In this document: positions 20,357 through 32,017 of the stretch, piece by piece
Layout: each line of letters opens with the position of its first letter
Position numbering within the stretch: the first letter of the stretch is position 1
DNA from: Hydractinia symbiolongicarpus
Taxonomy: Eukaryota; Cnidaria; Hydrozoa; Anthoathecata; Hydractiniidae
Direction: 5' to 3'
NCBI RefSeq assembly: GCF_029227915.1
Contig: NC_079888.1
Coordinates: 12,197,001-12,261,000, forward strand
Length of the DNA: 64,000 bases
Translations under genes and position numbers: made by a program
Notes under the pieces: model-generated
What the model saw: only the letters and a program-made list of their open reading frames with translations
What the model was told of the DNA's origin: nothing
The model's database searches: none

Positions 20357-21726
20357 ATATGTTCTGTTATTGTCAAAGATTTTTTTGTGATTTTTTAATT
20401 ATTTTCTTTTAGTTTATTTTCAATTTTAATTCTTTGAAAGATGACCATAAAAAGATTGCAATATTTTATTAATAAGATTTTATAGAAGGCTTGAGTTATA
20501 AATTACAAAAACACTACTGAATGAAACATAATATCACTGTATCCTGTTAACAAAATATTTTTAATAATTAGTGCAGGCACAAATAAAAACAAATCAATTA
20601 AATATAGGTTTCTGAAAATAACAATTTAAGTCAATGATAAGGGTTGCAAATTTCCTTTAATGACTTTTGTTTCTACGTAATTTTAATAATTTTGGAAAGC
20701 TGGGGAAACATACAAAACATTGATTTGCATGTGCAATTAAATAGTGGTATCCTAAAAAGTTGTTTGATACAAGGTTTTAAACAAATTTGTCACATGGAAA
20801 TGCTTGAGAATAAATTTTGCATATTTATCTGAATGTATTAATTGCAAACAACTTTAGGCACCGTTAGGCACTCTCAGAAAACATTTTACACATGTACTGT
20901 TGATTCACAGTTTAAATGCTTTTTTTATGCGGTCACATTTGACTTATATTTCTTCTGTTGATATAATTGTAGTTGTCAGTAACAAAATTCTTTCAGTAGC
21001 TTTATTTTTGTGAAAAACTATAAACATTTTTAAATTTTGGCACACTTTGTTTAACCACAAGGAGAGAAATATTGCACAAGTACCATTGGATTTTGTGTGA
21101 GTAAGAATTGGAAACAGAATGCCTAATTTGGTGGTTTAAGACATTAATAAAAATGTTACTCCTTTGACAGGCTGGTGGAAAAATCCAAGGTCCAAGAACA
21201 ATGAAAAGAAACCATAATTTTTTTAAAACATATGTTTACCCCTTGGCTCTATTGTATTTTTGATTATGTTATCAACCTGTCTGTTCCAAAAATAAGTGAA
21301 TTAGCCCAACCATAGAAAACTGGTCCTATTTTGGTCTTGAATGGTCCCCATAAAAATGACTGGACTGATGTCACTACCTTGTTTCTAAGTTTGATTCTAA
21401 AGTGAATTTACAGAGATGATGATGATGGATGATGGATGATGGATGATGGATGATGGATGATGGATGATGGATGATGGATGATGGTGATGATGATGATTGA
21501 ATAAAAGGTATCTTCATGGGTCTAGCAAACTAATAAAATGAAGGATAAATTCCAATTAGGAAATAATATTTTGATAGCTACTAAGAAATCTGGTTTATAC
21601 CTTTACAAAATCAATGCTTAATTAACGCAAAGTATTATATACAATACTTGAAATCTATTTTATTGGTATAATTTTTACAAGAGAAATAATTTTATGGTAT
21701 TTGTACAACGTTTTTCTTTTTTTCAG
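20357..21726. other. Intergenic AT-rich DNA upstream of the dehydrogenase array
   Basis: No gene recognised. The only structured feature is the 7-bp microsatellite at 21413-21500. Exons 1 and 2 of the first dehydrogenase copy were looked for here and not found. Confidence 0.5.
21413..21500. repeat. Microsatellite, (gatggat)n with gat ends
   Basis: The unit gatggat repeats about eight times, flanked on both sides by plain gat trinucleotides. It lies about 230 bases before the first dehydrogenase exon. Confidence 0.85.
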
Positions 21727-22963
21727 ATGTAACTGATCAGTGTACTATTGATGCGTCAAAGGAGACAATACAAAAGACAATTGGGACACATGGATTAAAT
21801 TGTTTAATTAATAATGCCGGCGTCGCCAAATTTGGTGAGAAAAGCATTTCAAAAGTCACGGCTGACACTATAAGAAAGATTTATGAAGTAAATGTTATAG
21901 GTCCTGCTAGGGTCACTAAGGTAAATCGGTAAATTGTTGTTCCTTCAACTCGCTCTAAATGTAATAGTTATTTGGTATGTTTTTGTGCAGAATTTAGAAG
22001 AAAATAGCTAGCTAGCTAGTTCAAAAATTTTTAAAGTCTTTTACCAGAAACTTAATTTCAAAGCAAGGTAAGTATTTATGTAGAATGAATTATGGATATT
22101 GAATATTTGTAAGGTACTTTTGTTGTTTTTAGTTATATTTAGGTGTCAATAAAATATCCAAGGTGTTTTGTTCCTTATATTTCTCAAAAACTTTTTCCCT
22201 GTCATAAGCTTGACTTTCGTGTAAGTCACTAAAGTAAAAAATCAACATCTCATTTTGTAGCCCCTTTAAGATGCAGTACTTTATGGTAGCTTGTATAAAT
22301 AAAAACTAAATACCACAATGTTTAGTTTCAAATTGTACTTTTCAGATCATGTATAATTCGATAAGAAATTCAACCCTTTATCATTTGTCTAAACAAACTT
22401 AATTTTTGATGTGTGTTTCTTTTGCCAAACATGGGTACTTTTGCCAAAGGAAATATCCTGAAGGCTTAAAGAGATAGTGTAATTTTTTTAGCAGAAAATT
22501 GCGGAAAAACAATAAATTCAATATAAATCATCATTATAAATCATCATAATTCCTAGAAACCCAAATGTAAATATTTGTTTACCTCAAACTTGTTAGCCTG
22601 TTTACACACAGTTATATCTACAGAGTGCATAGATGACAACTTAAGCCTGATTAATTTTTTTGTTATGTCTTCTATCCAGCAGCTTTAAACAGTTATAAAT
22701 ACAGTGGGAATGACAATCTCTCACTTTTTCTTTGAAACATTTTGCCTTTACTGATAAATAGGCTTAGACTTTTTTATACTCTGCAGAGACTCATTCTAAG
22801 AAAAAATTGTATTATCTCATTTAGACCTCCTTCCATTAATCAAACAAGCTTTGTTACAAGTTGAGGGTGACAGTATGAACACAGCTCGAGCATCTATCGT
22901 AAATTTACAGAAAAAGATAATGGAGCGATTTATAGGTGGAATGGGCAGATGTTGCCTTGGTAG
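21727..22963 (+). pseudogene. Sniffer-like short-chain dehydrogenase, truncated pseudogene (copy A)
   Basis: Exon 3 (21727-21920, 194 nt) is intact with good splice sites and encodes GLNCLINNAGVAKFGE. The next exon starts at 22825 with LPLIKQALLQVEGDSMNTARAS, but one base is missing in its first codons. After about 70 bases it jumps directly to the end of the last exon: from about 22900 the frame reads KFTEKDNGAIYRWNGQ and then LPW and TAG 22961-22963. The catalytic YxxxK segment, the intron and most of exon 5 are gone, and exons 1-2, with the cofactor-binding TGxxxGIG, are not found upstream. It cannot make an active enzyme. It is the first member of a four-copy tandem array. Confidence 0.85.
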
Positions 22964-23544
22964 TTTCAGCATTGGCACAAGGATTGTAACAAGTTGTATT
23001 TTGATATATTTTGTAATTTGCTATTGTTGATCTTTTTTATATATTGCTAATGAATCCAACTCTGTCAGAAAATTTAGTTAACATTTCAGAGTTAGAACAC
23101 AGAGTTACTAACCTATATTTAGTATCCAGTTGTTGACCACAATTCATTAGTATATAGCATCAATTTCCTAAGCCTTGCTAAAGGAATTCAAGTGTTAAAA
23201 ACAAGAGCCACATGCAATATTTTTTGCACTATATTGCAATAAACAATTCTGTACAGTTTTCATGAAAAGAAAGTCATAATATATAAAAAAAAATTGATAA
23301 AAATGCAGAGTTGATTAAGATCCTAATTTCTGTTAGTCTTCTGTTGTAGATATTTAATGTATTGCACTAGGAACCGTTTGATAACTAGTACTTTTTATGT
23401 TGATATTGACTTGTAGTGTAGAAATATTTATAAATTGATTTGGTTATCCTTAATTAACAAATAAATAGCTTTATCTCATTGTGTTTACTTAGCTTTTTTT
23501 TCTTAAAGAGGTAAACTAACTATATGCTGAAAAATAAAAAAATC

Positions 23545-26500
23545 ATGTTCGCAAAGACCATTTTGATAACTGGTTCTAACAGAGGAATCGGACTTGAACT
23601 TGTAAAGTTGTTGGCTGGTCAATGTGAGCATTTGTTTGCTGCTTGTCGTTCACCACAGGATGCCACTGTAAGTTGTCCTACAAAATATTTTGCTCATTTT
23701 GTAAATGATGACAGTTTACTTGCAGTTCACTTATAAGTTTAAGGCCAAATAACTTGGAACCAAGTGGAAATAAATTAAGTCATCTTCTAACTCTTCATCA
23801 AAAGTACATGATCTCCTATATATTTTCTTGATCAGTGTTTCAAGCTCTGCGCAAAAGAGTCAACAGGTGAATAAATTCAAAAAATAATTACTTCACCCGT
23901 TGTATTTAATTTATTGTGTATGGACAGGTCATTGCATACATCATCAAACAACAGTGTGTTTTTATTGTTCTTCTGCCTATGTGGATTTTTCCACAAGTCC
24001 TTTTAACTAGTATGTTGTTGTTTTTGGGATTTTAGAAAAATTTTTGATTGATAGTCTTGATAGATTGATGGTCAAGTTGTTAATTTTTTGTAGGATTTAA
24101 ATTCTATTGCGGAAGAAAATAAAAATATAGTTGTCATTAAAATAGGTATTGTGTTCTTACATTGCTTCAAGGCAGCCAGCAGACTAAATAAACTTTATTC
24201 AAGTATAGTTATTTTTAAAAGAGTTCAGATCGCCTTTGATCTGTAAATATTTCTTTTGTTGATTTTGTTTTTTCACTAGGATTAATTAAAAAGGAATATT
24301 TACAAACTTTTGGACCTGCCAGCCTAGTACAGGTGATATAAAATGCCCTGTGTTTGTCCGTCCATCCGTGAGCCAGTGCATGTGCGTATATCCATTCGTT
24401 ACTAGCTGTTCTCAGGCATAAATCATTAGTTTTTTCTGATTTTCTGCACAATGACAGGGAACAATAGACCCTCAAATGTAACGCAGCCAGATCTCTTAGA
24501 ACCTTTTTTCCAGCCTAGTAATTGTGGATTTGTGAGCAAAATGAGTCAAAATCCAGGTTAAAGTTTTGCTTGTTTGAAAAGCAGTTAATAAACAGAAGAA
24601 AAGAAAACTTTTTTTTAAAATGGCCATTATAATTTAAAAATTAACAATGAAACACTCACTGATGAGTATCTTAATTTATTATGTATGTTATGCTCCAAAG
24701 CATTATTTTTGTCTTTATCTTGTATTTAAATGTTTAAAAAGCCCTTTATCAAGAATAAAAGATTTTGGCTAACTACTATGATGTTTTTTTAATCACTTTT
24801 TTTTGCAGATGTAACAGATCAATTTACTATTGATGCTGCAAAGGAAGTTGTGCAAAACACAGTTGGAGAGAAAGGGTTAAACTGTTTAATTAATAATGCT
24901 GGCGTTCTTAAAACGGGCGAGAACAGCATTAATGATGTTACAGCTGAGTCAATGAAAAGTGTTTATGAAGTAAACACTGTGGGCCCTGCCATGGTTATTA
25001 AGGTATTGTTTCAGATTTACATTGGAGATGTCGATCAAACAAGTCCTAGGATGTAAAAACTGTATTATTATTATTTTTAAATTACATAAAAAATTACAGA
25101 ATAAAAATGTTTAAGCTAGCAAGTTTTCACCCTCGTGAAAGGGTGTTGTTGTTGTTTAGAAGCCTTATCTTCTCTCATAACTACTTGTCAGTCATTGTCG
25201 ATTATTGCTTCAATTAGATGCATCATTTTAGCTTTGTCTGTGCACAACAGTGGTTCACAACTTGTTGTGAACAAGGCTTTTGGTACTATAGAAAAATCAA
25301 AATTGCTGATACAGAATTTGATTTCTGGATGCTTTCAAAAGGTTAATAGGAACCTTGCAAGTAAGGACTTGCCTTCTTTTAATTTTCCCATTTTATTTGA
25401 TTTAAAAGTTTTACTTGTTCCATCTTGAAATATTTCAAATTCTTTCTTTTCAATGGAGCACATACTGAAGTGTCACCATGCAATCGTTCTTTGTAAAAAA
25501 AAACTTTGTAACTACAATTTTTTGGTGGATTAATATCTCTTCTGCTGCAGCATTAGGTAAAACAGCCTTTGAAACCACTTTGATAACACCATCTTTGAAA
25601 CTGACCTCAAAGGTATTTATTAATTCCAGTATTTTCTTAATTTTCCCAATCAACCTTGACAAGTACAAACCAGTTAACTGATAATATCAGTTATTCTTTG
25701 TTAATAATTTTGTACTGTACTGGAAGATAAACTGTTCTGACAGGGAATTTCAAACATGTGCAATTAAGAAAAAATGATTTAGTGGATTTCGTGATAGACT
25801 GATAAAACCTCCAGCAACTTTCATCATTCTGTTATCTTGCTTCAAAGCATGGACTGGTCCAATAGATGTAAATGGAATTAAGTATTCTCTTTAAGATATT
25901 CTGATGTTGTAGGATCTGTTTCCTCAAGCTCCAACATCAAAGCAACATACACTTGAGACAACCTTACATAATTTATTTGATCGTGCACAAAGAAATATTT
26001 AATGAACTTGTTGTTGAATTTGTTACAGAAGCTTTTAAAGCTAGGAATAAAGCTTGCATTGTAAGTACAATAATGTAGTTCACCAATCGGAATTACATAT
26101 TTTTCCCCATATTTTTTCGTCTCTCAGAAGTTTAACATTTTTCATACAATTGCAAGTCAAGGGTAACATTGATTCCCTGTACAGACTTGTATTAAGAGAT
26201 GATCAATCATTCGGTGGACATAGGTAAAAAGGTAGACCTTAACACATCGTTAATGAAGCCTTATTAGTTAATAGAGGCCACAATGGTAATACTCTGGTTA
26301 TTTCATCTTTCAATATTTGACTAAAACTCTATATTTAATCACTCTCTCTGTCACATTTTACGATTCCCGAAAAACTTGGAAGGACACTTCTGCAGCATTG
26401 TCAAAATGGCTTAAATCCAGATTGACCTTAGCATACAATGTTTTTTATGTTAATAGCGTAGTTTTAACATTATTTACTATTGGAATATTAGCGCTTCAAA

Positions 26501-29500
26501 CACTAATTAACGCTAAGTGTTTGTTATCACATTTTCATGCACAATCACATACATTGTCCTCGTATTTAACATATTTTGACTTTTAATAGTTTACTGATTT
26601 TCTGCATGGATGTAGTTTTGTGGAATGTTTTGCTAACAGTTTCTTTATTACAAACTTCTTTTCAAGACTATTGGCAGATCCACTCCTTAGAGTTAGGTGG
26701 AAAATCAAATCCTTTTTTTTAAAAAAATTGTAGAATCATTTTATATGCTGGAAAAAATTTTCAGTTAAAAAATTCTTACAATCAAAAATTAAAAAAACAG
26801 TTCTCTTTCACTTTCATCTTAGTATTTTGTTGCAACAAGTACTTTGGATATCAATACTTTTTGCGACATTCGTGACAACAACATGTGCTGTAGGAACTTT
26901 CTTGCTTTAATGTGTTTTGAAGTGATCATGTTATCCTACTCTTCTAATGTGAATTTTAAGGAAGATGAAGAATTTGGTTTATCTCCTTTTCTTTCAACCA
27001 GAACACAGTCAAAGTGAATTAGCTGTAAGTTGGAGATTTTGAAAAAACAGCAGTGCTTAAAGCTGCAACGTGGAAGCTAAAAATCTGTGGTACCAGTGCA
27101 AAAAGCGTAAAGTTATAGTCACTGAAACTGAAAGTTTATGTTGTCACAGTTTTCTTTTCAATGTGTATTTTTCTTCCTACATCTATCAATTACTTTCTAT
27201 TTTGTCTCGACAATGATTGGAGTTTGAAAATGCTAATTATAGCGACTCCTACTCAGTATAGTGGTCTTCGGGAGACATTGTTTTTTTGCCAGTGCTCTCT
27301 GCTATATTAGTCTTGATTATACGGTCACTAAAGACTATTTTTTCTTTGCTTCTTACTTGTGTGGTGCCAAGTGTCAAGTGGTATTTCAGCAATAATGTCT
27401 GAAGAAATAAAAACTCAAGAAAACATTTTGATTAAACGTTTTTCACAACAGTGTTGGCCATTTATAATAAACTGGCCATACCACAACATTTACTTAGTCA
27501 CTAATACTCTGCATGACTATTTTGTAGCACATTCGTTAGAAGTGTGCTATTTGTTCCTCTTTTGTTAACACATCTGCTAACTGTTTGTTGGAAGTCTACT
27601 TCAATTCAACCTCCTTTTGATTGATGCTGGGATTCCATTTTTATTATTGGCTCTTATGATATTGTTAACAATTGCATAGTTAAACTTTGTGCTCAGCTGA
27701 CACATCAAATGAAATATTTGGCCTTGATTGAGATGATACCCAATTTAATTGACTACAAATGCATCGAAACTTGCTCTTCATGTGAGAGTTTGCGATGTCT
27801 GTCGTTGGTGCTTAGAATCTCGACTTGTTCAATGCTTGTCACATAGTTTTTTTTTTCAATAGAATTCTTTTATGTTGAATCTGATATACTTAAAATTACT
27901 GCAATCTTCCAACCAAACATGGAAAAATTTTCTGATGGGTGCAATGATCTTCACTTAAAAAATTTGTGATCCTCCATACCCATAAAAAAATCATCAACAT
28001 TTATTACAATTAACAAAGAATTCTAGTAGTCAAACTGTCATCAAAAATTAGAGAGTTTGTACTGGAGATATTTGTGAAAAAAGCCTGAAATTGCAAAAAA
28101 TTTAGTTTCTTTGATTAAAGTAAGTACTGGAGACTAGTTGTGTATACAGATCTAATACCAGTAAAGTTTAAATCAATGTTTCAGCGTAAGTTCGACGGTA
28201 TCTGGGTGAAAAATCAAATTGGCTTAAGGGGCATAGACTTAACCGACCTATTAAGGAATAGTCAGTCTCGCTCAATGAGCAGACTCTCCTTCACTGTGAT
28301 TTTAAAATTATTAGCTTGTTAGAATATTAAAATGCTTAAAGATATTGGGGAGCATGAAGGAGATTCCAAAATAGGTTGTAATACAGCAGTAGGTTGTGAA
28401 ACCTTAACTTTCTTACCAGTCAGTCTTACCAGTTAAAATAAGTGACTTTGCAGTCATTACACGTAAACTTATAAACAAGTCCGGAGCATAAAAGTTTCGG
28501 TATAGGATCTTTGAATGATAAATAATTACTCAGGTGCATATTAGAGGTAAATACTACTTTGAGTCTATGCGTCTTGAGCTATTTGATATGAGTAAGTAAA
28601 GTTTAATTTCATTAGTAGTATATTTAGTTCAGCATAATGCTTTTAAAAAATAACTTCTTACGATGGTTGGGTTTAGTCGTTATGTGAATGTCTTGGCAGA
28701 AAAATTTAAATAAAGATAAATAAGACATGATATACGTAAACTAGCTTGCAAAACACAGATGTTAACAGTCATAATCAATTTTGAGCAACCAAAGATGGCG
28801 CTCAATGTTCATAACTTGTGCCACTGCGATTCCATAACTTTAAAACTGCTCATAAATGTCACTCTGATACTTTAAGACTACAAGTCTGCAGTTTTCGAAT
28901 CTGGTTTAATAGTTTCATCACCATGTATTTAATTAGCTAAGTGGTAACGTTCTTGCTTTGGAGGTTGATGGTTCCGAGATCGAAACCGGTAACGTTACAT
29001 TTTTTCCCATATTTTATACAGACATTTCTATACATGCACCTGGCCAGTTTTTTTTTTTGTTTTACTATTTACAATTAAACGAACCATTTCTAAGTTTATC
29101 TAAGCTGGGTTTGATTACAGGGCTAGGCTATAAGATTCCCTTGACTGGCGCATGCTACTCTTTAACCCAACTTTGTTCCCACTTATGGGCCGAGCTATAA
29201 AAAAAGCAACAACCAACCAATACACACGCGACTTTTAGTATCAAATTGTTATAAATTTGTTGTTTTAATTGGAAAATAAACACTTTTAATTACTGCGGCA
29301 GTGCCGGGTAGTTGGAAATGACAATATTTTTTCTTCTCTTTTTCTCATTTTTTTTGGTTTATGTTTCAGGGAAACAGATTGTTAAGCTTTGGAATGAAAA
29401 AATATTTGCGACTTTCCTATAAAATCCTAACAAAAAAATTTGACTAAGATGGGGTTTGCTCCTACGTCAAACACGCTTAAAATCAGTGAAAATTTTCATT

Positions 29501-30776
29501 GTGGGACAGACACATCAGCTTCTTATCAATATCTATAGCCTCTACAAGGTAGATAAAAATAATCTTCTAAATGTAAGTCATGTAAATGTAAACCAACTTA
29601 AAAAGCTATCCTTAATTTTATTGGGTTGGTTAATTCATCTAAAATTGCTTATATTTGCATGCGTTTTTTTTTTAATTTTTATATTTTTACCTTCAGTAAT
29701 TATTATCTACTGTATTGTTTTAGACTTAGTATTTTGTGAAAAATCAACATACCAGTGTGACAACAAATAAAACACGTTTACCTTATAACAAGGCTGATTA
29801 GTATGTAGAAGTGAGTTGTACACAACTATTGCAAGATACATTAAATAAAAGACTTCTGGCATTTCTAAAAGTAAAGGCTTGATTATTCTTTCATTTCCTC
29901 CTAAATTTGCTATAAAATAAATCATTTTTAAGACTTAAAATTAATGATTTTGTTACTGGGATTTTTAGTCAGTTATTTTGCGCATTATTATTTCAAGCAT
30001 CCGTACAACATGTACATCCATACAAGTTGATTTAACGGACATTTGCAGACACTGGGAGTAGTGTTGGCCATTCCTGAGGATTTCTCTGACAGGTGGATTC
30101 CTGTGGATTTCCCCAACAGGTGATTGCCATTCTACTCATGATAGATTCAAAATTACAATAATTAATTGAAATGTTAATTACTTATAAATAATACATTTAT
30201 ATTAAAATGTCTGATTGGTCAATTTAATAACTTATTTTGAAAAAAACTAATTCCAATGGCAGTAATTCACTTCTTCAGATATAACCAATCTTATTTAGAC
30301 TTTCCTGCCATTAATCAAACAAGCTTCATCACAAGTTGAAGGTGATGGTATGAACACAGCTCGAGCATCCATACTAAACATGTCTAGTAAAGTAGCATCA
30401 ATGGATGATAATAAATCAGGAAGAGCTTATAGTTACAGAATGTCCAAGGTGAGTTTTTTGGATCTGTTCATTAAAACACAGTTAACAATTTCTGCATGTA
30501 TTTTTCCTGAGATTTATGTAGGGTTTAATAAATTTTTATTTATATCTTTAGATTGCCCTAAACATGCTTACGAAAAACCTGAGCATCGAGTTAAAACCGG
30601 ATCGCATATTAGCTGTAAACTTACATCCTGGTTGGGTACAAACTGACATGGGTGGACCTAATGCATTAATCTCATCAGAGACATCTGCTAAAAGATTGTT
30701 GGAAACAGCTGCTATGTTTACAGAGAAAGATAATGCACTATTTTATAGTTGGGATGGCGAGCTAATACCATGGTAG
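23545..30776 (+). CDS. Sniffer/C-factor-like short-chain dehydrogenase (copy B)
   Basis: Coding exons: 23545-23667, 24094-24145, 24809-25002, 30299-30448 and 30552-30776 (123, 52, 194, 150 and 225 nt; 247 residues). The cofactor-binding TGSNRGIG is at residues 9-16, NNAG at 87-90, the catalytic Ser candidate in LNMSS (152-153) and YRMSK at 169-173, so the Asn-Ser-Tyr-Lys set is complete. The C-terminus LHPGWVQTDMGG...YSWDGELIPW is typical of the sniffer/C-factor branch of classical SDRs, NADPH-dependent carbonyl reductases expected in the cytosol. ATG 23545 is chosen over the in-frame ATG at 23524 because copies C and D start there. Intron 3 is 5.3 kb, against 1.1 kb in copy C, because of transposon insertions. 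Substrate unknown. Confidence 0.92.
25100..27540. other. Intron 3 of copy B: unresolved inserted DNA
   Basis: This part of the large intron has no counterpart in copies C and D and contains many short open frames on both strands (for example 25450-25668 minus, 25135-25428 plus). None gave a recognisable domain. It probably belongs to the degraded transposon that includes the Copia-like piece next to it. Confidence 0.4.
27541..28015 (-). mobile_element. Degraded Ty1/Copia-like retrotransposon fragment (reverse transcriptase to RNase H)
   Basis: On the minus strand, with frame shifts and stops, pol landmarks occur in the right order: NVDDFFMG (28010-27972, the xVDD catalytic motif), FKYIRFNI, then QLNWVSSQSRPNISFDV (27755-27695, the conserved segment before RNase H), and QLADVLTK (27590-27558), the classic C-terminal end of Copia pol. 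No intact frame, LTR pair or primer site was found. It is an old insertion in intron 3 of dehydrogenase copy B, antisense to the gene. Confidence 0.75.
28925..29215 (+). mobile_element. tRNA-derived SINE
   Basis: The head has an A box TAGCTAAGTGG (28934-28944) and a B box gatcgaaac (28978-28986). A tRNA-unrelated body of about 200 bases follows, ending in aaaaaaagcaacaaccaacc near 29215. The A/B box order, body and A-rich tail are the SINE pattern. It lies in intron 3 of copy B in sense orientation. The family is not identified. Confidence 0.6.
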
Positions 30777-32017
30777 TGTAATGATGGACAGAAATTTGGC
30801 TATGTTGCTGTAAATTTTATAATTTCTTTTGTTGATCTGTATGTCCACATATCTTAAAATTTAATAATTTTGTGATTCTTTTTGTATCTTTGTAAACACC
30901 TTTAATATAAATGCAAGCTTTATAAAATATTTAAAGTAAATCAAGGAAGATTTGAGAATTTCAAATATTGTCCAAGGGAATTGATCTTAAGTTTTGCAAT
31001 AAGAAATAAAATTTAAATTTTGGCAAAAAAATTTATGGTAATCAATTAACCTTTATAATATCTAAGCATTGATAAAGTTTGAATACAACCCCTTAACAGG
31101 TCTAAAATTACTGAAGAAAGAAAATGTCCAAATTTTTTATTACTGAAATATGACATCATAATTCATGCAGCATAATTAAATCTGAAATTCTTTAAATGTG
31201 AATATCTTAAGAACGAAAAGAGCTTTTTAAAAATTTAAAAAGACTTGTTAGCTAACTTTTGAAGCTCTCCAACATCATTTTATACCTTGGGTTTCCTTTA
31301 ATAAAAATCAGAATGTTTTGTTCCATAGAAATTATTTACATTAGTCATTTTGTTGATTGATGGTGATAAAATGAGTTTGTATTCAAACAATTGAAAACTC
31401 ATTCTGTGAGCAATATATTTTGCGAAAGCAGGTGAAAGTCTTTCCAAGTGCTGTACAAACACTTATTACTTACTGCAATTATATATTTTGCCATCAATTC
31501 CTTTTGAATTTTAAAGGAACATCCAGAGCTCCTTTTATCCGGACAATTTTCAGCAGTTATAAGATGTGACTAAAAAATGCTGACAACTGCATTTTGCTGT
31601 ACACTGCATTCATGAAATTTTCACAGCTTGTTTATTATATATATGAGTAAATCATAGATGAATTTTAGCTCTATATCATTGCTAGAAAATATTTTATGTC
31701 GAGTTGAATTTGATTTTTATAACTTTTCAAACAAAAATTTCTGCCACTTTTGATCATGTGACCTGAAATAATTATGCATATATAATTTTTTTTTAAATTT
31801 TGGTTGCAAGTTGTCTTATGAAAATGGGTGAAAATTTGAGCCAAGAAGGATAATGATTGCACAATTTAAAACAATTTAAGTATGGCATTGTAAAATTGTG
31901 ATAATATTGCACAGGAATAGAGAAAAAATACCTCAGGACTAAAAAGGTTAAGATCCTTAACTTGCTAATACAATTATTTTTATTTTAAGAAGAAGGAAAA
32001 TATACACTGCAAAAATC
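30777..32017. other. 3' flank of copy B and intergenic DNA
   Basis: AT-rich, with AATAAA-like words near 31005; no further gene seen. Confidence 0.5.

Noticed and set aside
23524-23544. Upstream ATG of dehydrogenase copy B
   Set aside because: The seven extra residues are not shared by copies C and D, whose starts align with 23545.
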